A program made the translations under genes and the position numbers. The notes below the pieces were generated by a model. That model saw only the letters and a program-made list of their open reading frames with translations. It had not been told where the DNA came from and ran no database searches. Positions 8,043 through 16,788 of a stretch of DNA of 38,198 bases are shown piece by piece. Numbering within the stretch: the stretch's first letter is position 1; every line of letters begins with the position of its first letter. Origin of the DNA: Halobacillus dabanensis (GTDB lineage Bacteria > Bacillota > Bacilli > Bacillales > Halobacillaceae); assembly GCF_900114165.1 (NCBI RefSeq), contig NZ_FOSB01000018.1, forward strand, positions 1 through 38,198. The letters are read 5' to 3'.

Positions 8043-8888
8043 ATGACTATAAGTTATGAGAGCGATCTAATCAAGTTTTTCACAGCTGTGGAACCGTTGT
8101 TGTTGAGTAAGGAAGCAGAGAACAATCTCCCACTTGGGATTTTAGAAAGAATGAAAGAATCCGGCGGAAAAAGGAATTGTGATCTCATCTATATTCAAGA
8201 AAACGATAAAACTACATTCATGTCGATAAGGACAGCCCCCCATTTATGGATTATTCCATCTTTGGAAAATGGCCACCCTTCCCACCTCGAAGCATTTGCA
8301 AAATTTTTATTTGATGGAAAGTATGAAGTTCCAGGCGTTATAGGAAATAAAAAGAGTGTGCAAGGGTTCTTGGAAGAGTGGGAAGCCCTTACAGGTCAGA
8401 GAGCTGAATTGCAGATGGAGCAAGGAATTCATCAATTAAACAGGTTGAAACAGATCCCCGAACAACCAGGTGAATTAATTGTAGCAGATTTTTCACACCA
8501 GGGATTTTTAGAAAAGTGGATCCAACAATATGGAGTGGAAGTAGGGGAATCTTATGTGCGTGAGCGTGTCCCGGAATTGACAAAAGAGTTAATTGAAACT
8601 CAACGATTACATCTTTGGGTCATAGATGGCCAACCTGTATCCATGGCAAGTCGAGCAAGGTCGACAAAAAACGGTGCTACCATTAATGCGGTATACACCC
8701 CAGATGAGTTTAAGCGAAACGGATATGCCTCCCAGGTTGTATGGCATCTAACGAATAAATTGCTAGGCCAAGGTTACTCCTTTTGTTCACTTTACACTGA
8801 TTTGGCCAACCCGACTTCCAATTCAATATATAAAAAAATTGGATATGAAAGGGTCGGGGACTCTGTAGTCTATCATTTTCCATATTGA
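8043..8888 (+). CDS. GNAT-family N-acetyltransferase, two-domain
   Basis: A 281-residue protein. The C-terminal third holds the acetyl-CoA-binding GNAT core: VYTPDEFKRNGYASQVV gives the R/Q-x-x-G-x-A-type pyrophosphate loop, and NPTSNSIYKKIGYERVGD is the usual strand 6-7 region. The N-terminal 130 residues resemble the extra domain of longer Bacillus GNAT proteins and carry no motif I can name. The substrate is unknown. AAAAGGGG lies 9 bases before the ATG. No neighbour shares its orientation closely, so it is probably monocistronic. Confidence 0.8.
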   Translation: MTISYESDLIKFFTAVEPLLLSKEAENNLPLGILERMKESGGKRNCDLIYIQENDKTTFMSIRTAPHLWIIPSLENGHPSHLEAFAKFLFDGKYEVPGVIGNKKSVQGFLEEWEALTGQRAELQMEQGIHQLNRLKQIPEQPGELIVADFSHQGFLEKWIQQYGVEVGESYVRERVPELTKELIETQRLHLWVIDGQPVSMASRARSTKNGATINAVYTPDEFKRNGYASQVVWHLTNKLLGQGYSFCSLYTDLANPTSNSIYKKIGYERVGDSVVYHFPY

Positions 8889-8980
8889 GATATAATATTT
8901 CCAAAATAAGGAATAAGTATTAGTGATTTTGGAGCAATTAGTATCTATAGTGAGGTATGAGGATTATATATGCCTGCAAC

Positions 8981-9006
8981 TTTTACATTTCTTCTACAAT
9001 GTAAAA
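8981..9006. promoter_or_regulatory. 9-bp perfect inverted repeat upstream of the TRAP operon
   Basis: TTTTACATT (8981-8989) and AATGTAAAA (8998-9006) are perfect complements around an 8-base centre. It lies about 40 bases upstream of the TRAP promoter -35 box. It may be a regulator site, or a weak terminator for the GNAT gene; no T-run follows. Confidence 0.4.
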
Positions 9007-9044
9007 TATAATCAAAATAGACGAAAAATTCTGTTTTAAGAAAT

Positions 9045-9073
9045 TTGAGAGAATTTACCTTATTCGGTATGAT
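9045..9073 (+). promoter_or_regulatory. Sigma-A promoter of the dctQ-dctM-dctP operon
   Basis: TTGAGA (9045-9050), a 17-base spacer and TATGAT (9068-9073). A 12-of-15 CodY-like match (9041-9055) overlaps the -35 box but is too weak to call. Confidence 0.65.
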
Positions 9074-9128
9074 GTTTAGTAATTGACCTAAAAACTACTA
9101 CAACACTAAATTTAGGAGGATTACATAC

Positions 9129-9683
9129 TTGAATCTTTTAAAAGTAGTAGACAAAATCATATTAAAGATCGAAGAATTCATATTAAGTTATGCTGTCATC
9201 ATCATTGCTTTGATGGTGGTAGGAAAAGCAATAATCCGCGAAACCTTCAGTTATTCTTTGCCATTTGCTGATGAAGTCAGTCAAATAGCTGTAGTTGTAG
9301 CAACTTTTATGGGGATTAGTTATGCAGCAAGAAAAGGAAGGCATATCAGTATGTCCGCCTTTTATGACCTGGCTCCATTTAAGGTTAGGAAAATGTTAGC
9401 CATATTCATACCCTTTGTAACAGCGATCGTTTTATTCGTCCTTGCGTACTATTCATCATTATATGTGTTGGATGTTTATGAATCAGGCCGAGTTACATCT
9501 GCACTACAGATGCCAGCCTATTTCTTGTACATCTTTATTCCGATCGGCTTCCTGCTCGGAAGTATCCAGTTTTTGCGAAACATGTTAGTGAACATCACCC
9601 ATCGGGATGAAGTCTATCTAGGGACGGATGCAAAAGATTATAACGATCAAGAAACAAAGGAACTTGAAGGCACACATCTATAA
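9129..9683 (+). CDS. dctQ: TRAP transporter small permease DctQ
   Basis: A 184-residue membrane protein with four hydrophobic segments. The family segment FADEVSQIAVVVATFMGISYAARKG includes the conserved aromatic/E-x-x pattern and the ARKGRHI turn found in DctQ proteins. It is the small membrane subunit of a tripartite ATP-independent periplasmic-type transporter, which uses an ion gradient (usually Na+) to import carboxylates or related acids. It starts with TTG at 9129; the TAGGAGGA nine bases upstream fixes this start. It heads the operon, 28 bases before dctM. Confidence 0.9.
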   Translation: MNLLKVVDKIILKIEEFILSYAVIIIALMVVGKAIIRETFSYSLPFADEVSQIAVVVATFMGISYAARKGRHISMSAFYDLAPFKVRKMLAIFIPFVTAIVLFVLAYYSSLYVLDVYESGRVTSALQMPAYFLYIFIPIGFLLGSIQFLRNMLVNITHRDEVYLGTDAKDYNDQETKELEGTHL

Positions 9684-9711
9684 TAAAATTTGGTGAAGAA
9701 AGGGTAACGAT

Positions 9712-10977
9712 ATGATAGCGACTATGCTCATAATCATGGTGATTCTTCTCTTCTTGAATTTTCCTATGATGATTCCGCTGATGGTAGCACCATTGATCAT
9801 CATATTCATCTATTTTCCAACTTTGGATCCCATGATACTCATGCAACAGTTTTCTACAGGAATAGAAGCTTATGTGCTTCTAGCTGTACCATTGTTCATT
9901 TTTGCCGCAGATATTATGACAACAGGAAAAACGTCTAATCGTCTGTTGGATTTCATTGGTTCTTTTATAGGACATATACGTGGGGGCTATGCCGTAACGA
10001 CTGCCGCCGCATGTACTCTATTCGGGGCGATCTCCGGATCCACGCAAGCGACGGTTGTTGCCATTGGTAAACCGATGCGTCAAAGACTGTTGAAAGTCGG
10101 GTATAAAGACTCGTCAGCCATGGCTTTAATCATCAATTCCAGTGACGTCGCATTACTTGTTCCACCGAGTATCGGCATGATTATCTATGGTCTTGTATCA
10201 GGTACATCGGTCGGAGATTTATTTATTGCCGGAATTATCCCAGGAGTGCTTGTCTTTTTATGTTTTGCCATCTACAGTATCATCTATGCAAAAGTGGCTG
10301 ACATCCCACTTGCCGATAAAGCAAACTGGAGCGAGCGTTTGAAGCTGACAAGGAAGGCTCTTTTGCCTCTTGGATTTCCTGTTTTGATTATTGGTGGTAT
10401 TTATACAGGGCTCTTCAGTCCTACGGAAGCAGCCGGGGTATCCGTACTATATGCATTCATACTGGAAGTGTTGGTTTATCGATCCGTACATATTAAAGAA
10501 ATGCCGAAAATCGCGAGATCTACCGGACTAGTAACATCCGCTGTATTTGTATTAGTGGCAGGGGGGCAGGCATTCACATGGGTCATTTCATTTGCAAGAA
10601 TCCCTCAGATGATTACTGAAAGCGTATTGGGTACAGACCCAAGTGCCATGTATGTATTATTGATGGTTACAATTTTCTTCTTTATCGGTTGTATGTTTGT
10701 CGACCCGATTGTCGTCATACTCATCTTAACTCCGATATTTTATCCAGCTGCAATGAGTGCTGGTGTCGATCCTATCCATTTAGGTGTCGTCATTACTTTC
10801 CAGGCTGCTCTAGGGTCTGCAACGCCGCCGTTCGGAGTGGATATATTTACGGCAAGTGCCGTATTCAATAAACCTTACTTAGAGGTTATCAAAGGCACAC
10901 CTCCATATATTTTAATAATGTTTGGTATCTCTGCTTTATTAATATTCTTTGAGGAACTTTCACTCATTCTTTTATAA
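9712..10977 (+). CDS. dctM: TRAP transporter large permease DctM
   Basis: A 421-residue protein with about 12 membrane segments, the channel and ion-coupling subunit of the TRAP transporter. Typical segments are GAISGSTQATVVAIGKPM around residue 105, LVPPSIGMIIYGL around residue 150, and the closing GSATPPFGVDIF. AAAGGG lies before the ATG at 9712. The solute-binding protein gene follows 47 bases later, so Q, M and P form one operon in that order. The transported compound cannot be read from the sequence. Confidence 0.93.
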   Translation: MIATMLIIMVILLFLNFPMMIPLMVAPLIIIFIYFPTLDPMILMQQFSTGIEAYVLLAVPLFIFAADIMTTGKTSNRLLDFIGSFIGHIRGGYAVTTAAACTLFGAISGSTQATVVAIGKPMRQRLLKVGYKDSSAMALIINSSDVALLVPPSIGMIIYGLVSGTSVGDLFIAGIIPGVLVFLCFAIYSIIYAKVADIPLADKANWSERLKLTRKALLPLGFPVLIIGGIYTGLFSPTEAAGVSVLYAFILEVLVYRSVHIKEMPKIARSTGLVTSAVFVLVAGGQAFTWVISFARIPQMITESVLGTDPSAMYVLLMVTIFFFIGCMFVDPIVVILILTPIFYPAAMSAGVDPIHLGVVITFQAALGSATPPFGVDIFTASAVFNKPYLEVIKGTPPYILIMFGISALLIFFEELSLILL

Positions 10978-11024
10978 AAACAAAGAGTGAAAGCAAATAT
11001 ACAAAAATTGGGGAGGTCATTTTT

Positions 11025-12086
11025 ATCTTAAAGAAAAAAAGTCTATTAGCACTAGTGTCGTTAGTTGTGTTGAGCTTGATGTTAGCCGCTTGTGGCGGTG
11101 GTGATGACGAAGGAAATGCCGCGGGTGACGGGGAAACGTATAACTGGAAGTTCGTAACAGAAGAAATTGACGGACAGGTCCAATACGAATATGCGGAAGA
11201 ATTCGCAAAACGTATGAATGAGAAATCTGATGGAGCCGTCAATATTGATGTATATGAATTTGGTGGACTTGGTAGTGAATCAGACCAAGTTGAGCAGCTT
11301 CAAAGCGGTACAGTGGAAATGGCTGTTATGTCTCCTGGTTTTACAGGTAATATGGTTAAAGAAGGACAACTATTCGCTTTGCATTTTCTATTCCCTGATA
11401 GTGTAGAAACTACTCAAGAAATTTTGAATGATAGTGAAGCATTGAATACAGATCTTCGCGAATTGTATGAAGAGCACAGTATTTCTCCTCTTTCTTATTG
11501 GTCTGAAGGAGCGATGCAATGGACCTCAAGCAGGGAGATCTCTGAACCGGCAGATTTTGAAGGACTAAAGATGCGTACACAAACATCTCCTTTGATTCTG
11601 GAATCTTATAAAGCTTATGGTGCAGATCCACAATCCATGAGTTGGGGAGAGTTGTACACAGGTTTGGATCAAGGAACAGTGGAAGGTCAAGAAAACCCGA
11701 TCTTCTTCATTGGTGACGCTTCGTTCCATGAAGTACAGGATTATATGACGCTTTCCAACCACAACAACTATGTGGCTATGACAACAGTGAACACAGACTG
11801 GTATAACGGATTAGACGAAGAAATGCAATCCATGATCGATGAGACAGTTGAAGAAATGCAAAGTTGGGTATTCGACGAGCAAACGAAGCAAAACGAAGAA
11901 TATTTGGAAGTCATCAAGAACGATGAAGAAAACCCGACAGAAATCATCGAACTGACAGAAGAGCAGCGTAATGCATTTAAGGAAAAAGCTGAGCCTGTGC
12001 GTGATTTCTACCGTACTGAAGTATCCACAGTAGATGGTGAAATCCTTGATAAGCTCCTCGAAGAAATTGAGGCAGCAGGTGAATGA
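11025..12086 (+). CDS. dctP: TRAP transporter solute-binding lipoprotein DctP, apparent ATC start
   Basis: A DctP-family extracytoplasmic substrate-binding protein of about 353 residues that delivers an organic acid to DctQM. From codon 11025 it reads (start)-LKKKSLLALV..., then a hydrophobic stretch and the lipobox LAAC with Cys23, followed by an acidic GGGDDEG linker. It is therefore a membrane-anchored lipoprotein. No ATG, GTG or TTG fits this start. GGGGAGG (11010-11016) is 8 bases before an ATC at 11025. The GTG at 11055 lacks a ribosome binding site and would remove the three Lys needed for export. The body is strongly acidic. It is the last gene of the operon. Confidence 0.85.
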   Translation: MLKKKSLLALVSLVVLSLMLAACGGGDDEGNAAGDGETYNWKFVTEEIDGQVQYEYAEEFAKRMNEKSDGAVNIDVYEFGGLGSESDQVEQLQSGTVEMAVMSPGFTGNMVKEGQLFALHFLFPDSVETTQEILNDSEALNTDLRELYEEHSISPLSYWSEGAMQWTSSREISEPADFEGLKMRTQTSPLILESYKAYGADPQSMSWGELYTGLDQGTVEGQENPIFFIGDASFHEVQDYMTLSNHNNYVAMTTVNTDWYNGLDEEMQSMIDETVEEMQSWVFDEQTKQNEEYLEVIKNDEENPTEIIELTEEQRNAFKEKAEPVRDFYRTEVSTVDGEILDKLLEEIEAAGE

Positions 12087-12099
12087 ATGTTAATCAACA

Positions 12100-12132
12100 A
12101 AAAGGTCCAGAGCACCCAGCTCTGGACCTTTT
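12100..12132 (+). terminator. Terminator of the TRAP operon
   Basis: AAAAGGTCCAGAG and CTCTGGACCTTTT form a perfect stem around a short CACCCAG loop, ending in a T-run. Confidence 0.9.
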
Positions 12133-12141
12133 CTCTCTTCC

Positions 12142-12590
12142 AAAAAGCTCCCTATTCCGTAAGACACGGTTTGGAGATGTTTCCGCGGTTCGTTGCCGTG
12201 TTGGGCGTCAGGGGTGGTGGGGAAGCTACTCGCATTCCTGGGGGAAACTGGCGAGCTTCCCATCCCCATTACCATACTGAGTATCTCGAAACTTTCGGAC
12301 GCACAGGATAGGGAGCTATTGGTGAAAAGGCTCAATAGCAGACGTTGTCCTGGGATTTTCTCATGCAACGAGGGATACCATGCAGAGCGATTTCGAGTCT
12401 CATTATACGGCTGAGGGGCGGAGGGAAACGGGTTGACTCCTATGGGGCGTGTGGGAGAGGTGAGACCCCGGAAGGCGAAGCCTGAGGAGACTCAGCGGCC
12501 ACCCCAGGGAAAGCGAACCGTTTTCCGAAGCCCCTAAAGCACCAACAAACATCTCGTAATGAAGTCTTGTAGTATCCTGCTATTTAGTTT
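12142..12590. repeat. Composite GC-rich inverted-repeat element, copy B
   Basis: This gene-free stretch lies between the convergent dctP and MFS genes. The right block (12415-12533) is a clear reverse-orientation copy: GGGGCGGAGGGAAACGG, GGTGAGACCCCGGAAGG, CTGAGGAGACTCAGCGGCC and GGGAAAGCGAACCG. The left block (about 12179-12278) is decayed but keeps TTTCCGCGG and a GAGCTTCCCATCCCC end. The left margin AGCTCCCTATTCCGTAAGAC resembles the reverse complement of the right margin of copy A. CTCGAAA and TTTCGAG motifs lie between the blocks. No plausible gene is seen. Confidence 0.75.
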
Positions 12591-12608
12591 AAGGAAATAC
12601 TTTAGGTT

Positions 12609-13793
12609 TTATTGAGGAGCTTGCCATGGCTCGGTTTGCTTTCGATAATCGATCACTGTCAGTACCATGACAATGATGAATAGGAAACTGGAAAGCTTGA
12701 ATAATGTAGCAGTCGTTACAAATTGATAGATAAAACCTAAAATCAAAGCGCTTGATCCGATTCCAAGGTCGATGGATGAATAGTACATACCATTCGCAAT
12801 ACCACTTCGCTCTGTAGTGGTTTTTGAAATGACCCATGCTTGCAGAGCTGGCATCATGGATCCGAATCCAATTCCGAATAAAGCACCAGCAATGACAAGG
12901 TGAAGGTTTGTGCTTGCTAAAGCGAGAATCCACATGGCGATAAAGGATACGAAGGAGCAGATAATAATTAATTTCCAAGGTCCACGTTTATCAAAGTAGC
13001 GCCCTGTGATAGGACGAGAAATGGTCGCAAACAAGGCATTGAAGAAATAAAAAAGAAAGGTGCCTGTTAAGCCTTGTTCATTCCCGAAAATCACAATATA
13101 GGTCACGACCGACCCATATCCAAATGTATTCAAAATAGTGACGAGAGCTGGATACCAGCTTCTTTTTTCAATTAAGGAACCAGTGAAAGAAAAACGTGGA
13201 GGGTCTTCCTGGTTCTTATACACTTGTTTTGGAGTGACGAAGCTTGTCACGGAAAAGAGAGCAATCGCAATCAACCCGAGAGCGATCGCAATGATAATCA
13301 ACAAATTAAAGGAATAATTTTGATAAAGGTAAATACCTAAACTGGGAGCCATAATCATACCGACAGTCACTGATAATCCGAAATAACCCATTCCTTCGCC
13401 GACACGTCTCCTCGGAACAAGGTCGACAGCGGCCGTTCCGTTAACGGTCGTTGACCACCCCCATGCTAATCCATGGATAAAGCGGATGACCAAAAGAACG
13501 ACAACGATTTGTGTGATCGGATAAAGGGCGGTCATGATCAATAAAGCTCCCGCACCAATAAGGACAAGGGCCTTCCGTGGTCGGGTCATGAGAATATGAC
13601 CGATGAATGGACGGATTATGATTGCCGCAAAAGCGAAAGTGGTGGTGATCAGTCCGATTTGCAGACTACTGCCACCAATCGATTCAATGTAAGGTGGAAG
13701 GTTAGGTAGAAGCATCTGGAAACTCATGAATGTGAACAGGTTGGCCAGTATCAAAAAAATGAAGGGCCATGTCCATAGTTTTGGTTGTGGCAT
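12609..13793 (-). CDS. MFS transporter
   Basis: A 394-residue protein of the major facilitator superfamily with about 12 hydrophobic segments, starting MPQPKLWTWPFIFLILANLF. The loop between segments 2 and 3 (GHILMTRPRKALVLIG) matches the family signature, and a GMGYFGLS stretch marks segment 5. The substrate is unknown; the general look is of a multidrug or small-metabolite exporter. I chose the ATG at 13793 because CGAGGAGA lies just before it; an in-frame upstream start at 13841 falls in the upstream terminator. I see no clear terminator of its own before repeat B. Confidence 0.88.
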   Translation of the reverse strand: MPQPKLWTWPFIFLILANLFTFMSFQMLLPNLPPYIESIGGSSLQIGLITTTFAFAAIIIRPFIGHILMTRPRKALVLIGAGALLIMTALYPITQIVVVLLVIRFIHGLAWGWSTTVNGTAAVDLVPRRRVGEGMGYFGLSVTVGMIMAPSLGIYLYQNYSFNLLIIIAIALGLIAIALFSVTSFVTPKQVYKNQEDPPRFSFTGSLIEKRSWYPALVTILNTFGYGSVVTYIVIFGNEQGLTGTFLFYFFNALFATISRPITGRYFDKRGPWKLIIICSFVSFIAMWILALASTNLHLVIAGALFGIGFGSMMPALQAWVISKTTTERSGIANGMYYSSIDLGIGSSALILGFIYQFVTTATLFKLSSFLFIIVMVLTVIDYRKQTEPWQAPQ

Positions 13794-13825
13794 TTTAAAA
13801 TCTCCTCGTGGATGTTTTTTTACAT

Positions 13826-13869
13826 AAAAAAGGAAACCCACTATCCAGTGGATGTAGCGGGCTCCTGTT
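13826..13869 (-). terminator. Terminator after the AI-2E-family gene
   Basis: On the minus strand GGAGCCCGCTA (13855-13865) pairs, with G-U pairs, with TAGTGGGTTTCC (13832-13843), followed by six T. It separates the two transporter genes and lies in the leader of the MFS gene. Confidence 0.7.
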
Positions 13870-13875
13870 TTCTAT

Positions 13876-14952
13876 CTATTTAGAGTCTGAAACTGCTTTT
13901 CTGTCTAACCATTCCTCATAAAAGTGGCTGATAATAGCTTTTAGAACAGCATAGGTAGGAATGGCGAATAAGAGCCCAAGAAAACCTGCAAGGCTTCCGG
14001 CTGCGAGGATCAATGTAATAATCGTGAGCGGGTGGATACTTAAGGCTTTTCCCATCACGTTCGGCGATACAAAATTACCTTCCAGCTGCTGTGCGATAAT
14101 CGTAATGATCACTACCCATACAGCGAGCATAGGATCCTGGAATAAACCGACAAGTAAAGCTGGAATAACGGCTAAGAATGGTCCGACGAATGGGATTACA
14201 TTCATTACCATAGCAAACAAAGCTAATGTAAGAGCGTAGTTGAGATCAATAATCATATAGCCGATCAAAAGGAGCAGGCCGACGACGATACTGACGGTCA
14301 TCTGTCCTAAAATAAATGCGTTTAACGTGTAATCGATAGAACGTGCCAATTTTTCAAAGCTTTTCCCTGCTCGATCATTCAAAAATTGTTTAATGAATGG
14401 AATGAGCTTATCTCCATCTTTCAGCATGAAAAAGAGGAAGAATGGAATCAAGACAAGCGCAAAAATGAAACCGATCAATTGACTGATTACATTAATGACT
14501 ATTTTGGATGCATCTTGTATATAGGTTTGCATATTCTGAGCAACATTCTCAATGGTGTCATTGAACTGGCTCGGTATAATGTCTTGATTTTGTTGCCAGT
14601 AAGTCACCGTTTCGGTAAGCATCTCAGCCATATCAGGGATATTATTCACAAGTTTCGTAAATTGATCTTGCGCAATTGGTGCAATGAAGCGTGTAATCAA
14701 AAACCCAACAAAAATGAATAATAGGAAGATAATCAAAATACCAAGAATACGGGGAACGCGGTATCTTTCTAATAAATGCAAAATTGGTCGTGATATGTAA
14801 AAAAGGATTCCTCCACCGACCAGCGGCACTGCAATAGCACCAATATAGATCAATATAGGCTCAAAGAAAAACTGGATTTTATTCAATAATAAAATGAATA
14901 AAGAGAGTAATATAGCTGTTACTATTACTTGGAACCAACGCTTATGAATCAA
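13876..14952 (-). CDS. AI-2E/PerM-family membrane transporter
   Basis: A 358-residue protein of the AI-2E transporter (UPF0118) family with about eight membrane segments. Typical parts are the N-terminal pair of helices, a soluble region after residue 80, FFLFFMLKDGDKLIPFIKQF around residue 170, NVIPFVGPFLAVIPALLVGL around residue 250 and GNFVSPNVMGKALSIHPLTI around residue 290. Some members export autoinducer-2 and others act as Na+/H+ antiporters in halophiles, so the substrate is open. The start is TTG at 14952, supported by AAGGAG nine bases upstream. The 287-base region to pepT holds no gene I can support. Confidence 0.88.
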   Translation of the reverse strand: MIHKRWFQVIVTAILLSLFILLLNKIQFFFEPILIYIGAIAVPLVGGGILFYISRPILHLLERYRVPRILGILIIFLLFIFVGFLITRFIAPIAQDQFTKLVNNIPDMAEMLTETVTYWQQNQDIIPSQFNDTIENVAQNMQTYIQDASKIVINVISQLIGFIFALVLIPFFLFFMLKDGDKLIPFIKQFLNDRAGKSFEKLARSIDYTLNAFILGQMTVSIVVGLLLLIGYMIIDLNYALTLALFAMVMNVIPFVGPFLAVIPALLVGLFQDPMLAVWVVIITIIAQQLEGNFVSPNVMGKALSIHPLTIITLILAAGSLAGFLGLLFAIPTYAVLKAIISHFYEEWLDRKAVSDSK

Positions 14953-15239
14953 TCGTCAACACTCCTTCAATTATAAAAATCTTTATCCATTCTCTCCTAT
15001 TGATGGGGTAACCATCTTCGAACAACCTCGGGCTCTTACGTAATGAAGGTCGAGGCGATGCTTTTTCATTTTCTAAACGCAATTCTTATGCTTGATCGGA
15101 GCTCGCTCGGAATACAAACCGACCTGGAAAATACAACTAGTTTAAGAATACCAAAGATTGGAGTGGAAGCAATACATTTACTTTTAATCATCGTACGCCT
15201 AAACTTAGGGAAGAAGAATCAGTATGGAGGATGATGACA

Positions 15240-16472
15240 ATGAAACAGGAATTACTTGAACGTTTTACCTCTTATGTGAAGATTGATACACAATCAGATG
15301 AAACTAATGATCAAACACCGTCTACCGAAAAACAATGGAATCTCGCCCATAAGTTAGTAGAAGAGCTGAAAGAAATCGGAATGAGTAATGTAACTGTGGA
15401 TGCGCATGCTTACGTGATGGCGACTCTACCATCGAATACAAGTAAAAAGGTACCTACAATTGGGTTCCTCGCTCATTTGGACACTGCAATTGACTTTACA
15501 GGTGAAGGTGTAAACCCTCAAGTGATAGAAAACTATGACGGTGGGGAAATTACGTTGAATGAAAATGTCCGATTATCTCCAGAAGAATTCCCAGAACTTC
15601 CTACATATAAAGGACAAACGTTAATCACAACTGATGGAACAACTTTGTTAGGCGCCGATAATAAAGCGGGAATTACAGAGATTGTGACAGCAATGAACCA
15701 CCTCATTCAAAACCCTGAAATCAAACATGGAGATATCCGTGTTGCTTTTACTCCTGATGAAGAAATTGGCAGGGGGCCCCATAAATTCAATGTGGAGAGT
15801 TTTGGAGCTTCTTATGCTTATACGGTCGATGGTGGTCCACTTGGTGAGCTTCAATTTGAAAGCTTTAACGCAGCTACCGCAAAGATCATCTTTCATGGAC
15901 ATAGTGTCCACCCTGGAACAGCGAAAAATAAGATGGTCAATGCCACTAAGTTAGCAATTGAATTCCAATCTGCCTTGCCGACAGAAGAAGCCCCGGAACA
16001 TACAGAGGGGTATGAAGGGTTTTATCATCTCCATTCGTTCAAAGGGGATGTAGAAACGGCAGAGCTTGTTTATTTAATTCGTGATCATGATAAAAATTTA
16101 TTTAATGATAAAAAACAGAAGTTAGAAAAAATTGCTGACGACCTTAGGAAAGAGTTCGGGGAGAGTCGCGTGTCACTGACCATAGAGGATCAATATTTTA
16201 ACATGGGAGATAAGATTGAACCGGTCAAACATATCGTTTCCACTGCTTATGAAGCAATGGAAAACAAAGGTGTTTCCCCTCTAGTAAAACCCATACGTGG
16301 GGGGACAGATGGATCTCAACTTTCTTATATGGGGTTACCTACTCCGAATATATTTACAGGAGGAGAAAACTTCCATGGTAAATATGAATATATTTCATTG
16401 GAAAGCATGGAAAAAGCAACACAGGTGATCGTAGAAATTTCACGATTGTTTGAAGAAAAAACAGAAGGGTGA
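15240..16472 (+). CDS. pepT: Peptidase T (tripeptide aminopeptidase)
   Basis: A 410-residue M20B metallopeptidase that removes the N-terminal residue of tripeptides in the cytoplasm. The expected zinc ligands and catalytic residues are all visible: His79 and Asp81 (AHLDT), Asp140 (GADNKAG), Glu174-Glu175 (PDEEIG), Asp197 (VDGGPLGE) and His379 (NFHGKYEY). Three in-frame ATGs lie at 15231, 15234 and 15240. GGAGG (15226-15230) is correctly spaced only for 15240, which also gives the usual family length. It is monocistronic. Confidence 0.95.
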   Translation: MKQELLERFTSYVKIDTQSDETNDQTPSTEKQWNLAHKLVEELKEIGMSNVTVDAHAYVMATLPSNTSKKVPTIGFLAHLDTAIDFTGEGVNPQVIENYDGGEITLNENVRLSPEEFPELPTYKGQTLITTDGTTLLGADNKAGITEIVTAMNHLIQNPEIKHGDIRVAFTPDEEIGRGPHKFNVESFGASYAYTVDGGPLGELQFESFNAATAKIIFHGHSVHPGTAKNKMVNATKLAIEFQSALPTEEAPEHTEGYEGFYHLHSFKGDVETAELVYLIRDHDKNLFNDKKQKLEKIADDLRKEFGESRVSLTIEDQYFNMGDKIEPVKHIVSTAYEAMENKGVSPLVKPIRGGTDGSQLSYMGLPTPNIFTGGENFHGKYEYISLESMEKATQVIVEISRLFEEKTEG

Positions 16473-16488
16473 GGAATGTTGCGGTTTC

Positions 16489-16510
16489 ATCAAACGTCCG
16501 TTTGATTTTG
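16489..16510 (+). terminator. Weak terminator-like hairpin after pepT
   Basis: ATCAAACG and CGTTTGAT are perfect 8-base arms with a tight centre, followed by TTTTG. The T-run is short. Confidence 0.4.
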
Positions 16511-16569
16511 AATAAGGAAAGAGTCCTGTTCCATACTAAAATTATTCGGTAAAGTGGGCAGGGAAATAG

Positions 16570-16597
16570 TTGACAATATCATGTTGCATGCTATGAT
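16570..16597 (+). promoter_or_regulatory. Sigma-A promoter upstream of the Mn riboswitch
   Basis: TTGACA (16570-16575), a 16-base spacer and TATGAT (16592-16597). The start would be near 16604, just before the aptamer. Confidence 0.8.
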
Positions 16598-16617
16598 TAA
16601 GGGTAGAATTAGCATTC

Positions 16618-16726
16618 CTAAAGGGGAGTAGCTGGGACAATAAAGTCGTCATTTCGGGAGGAATTCCCCGGCTTTATTGGCAACGGAAGTTGTTAGCGAG
16701 ACCTTTACCCGCTGTGGTAAAGGTCT
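16618..16726 (+). promoter_or_regulatory. yybP-ykoY manganese riboswitch aptamer
   Basis: The conserved pieces of the yybP-ykoY class are present: GGGGAGTAGCTGGG at the 5' side and GCGAGACCTTTACC at the 3' side, with two hairpins between them. Helix P1 can form from TAAAGG (16619-16624) and CCTTTA (16702-16707). This class senses Mn2+ and usually turns its gene on when the metal is bound. The downstream gene is a TerC-family protein, the classical target. A competing hairpin (16699-16709 with 16716-16726) destroys P1. Confidence 0.92.
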
Positions 16727-16734
16727 ATTTATTT

Positions 16735-16767
16735 GGTCCTTACCATGGTGGTGAGGGCCATTTTTAT
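16735..16767 (+). terminator. Expression-platform terminator of the Mn riboswitch
   Basis: GGTCCTTACC (16735-16744) pairs with GGTGAGGGCC (16750-16759) with two G-U pairs around a 5-base loop, followed by ATTTTTAT. Its 5' arm can instead pair with GGTAAAGG (16716-16723). Confidence 0.75.
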
Positions 16768-16788
16768 GGAGAAAAGGAGAGAATTATT

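Noticed and set aside
14953-15239. A small gene at 15043-15234 before pepT
   Set aside because: No ribosome binding site, no recognisable product and unusual composition; treated as a noncoding upstream region.
16690-16788. In-frame upstream extension of the TerC gene from 16690
   Set aside because: It runs through the riboswitch aptamer and terminator; GTG 16789 has AAAAGGAGAG before it.
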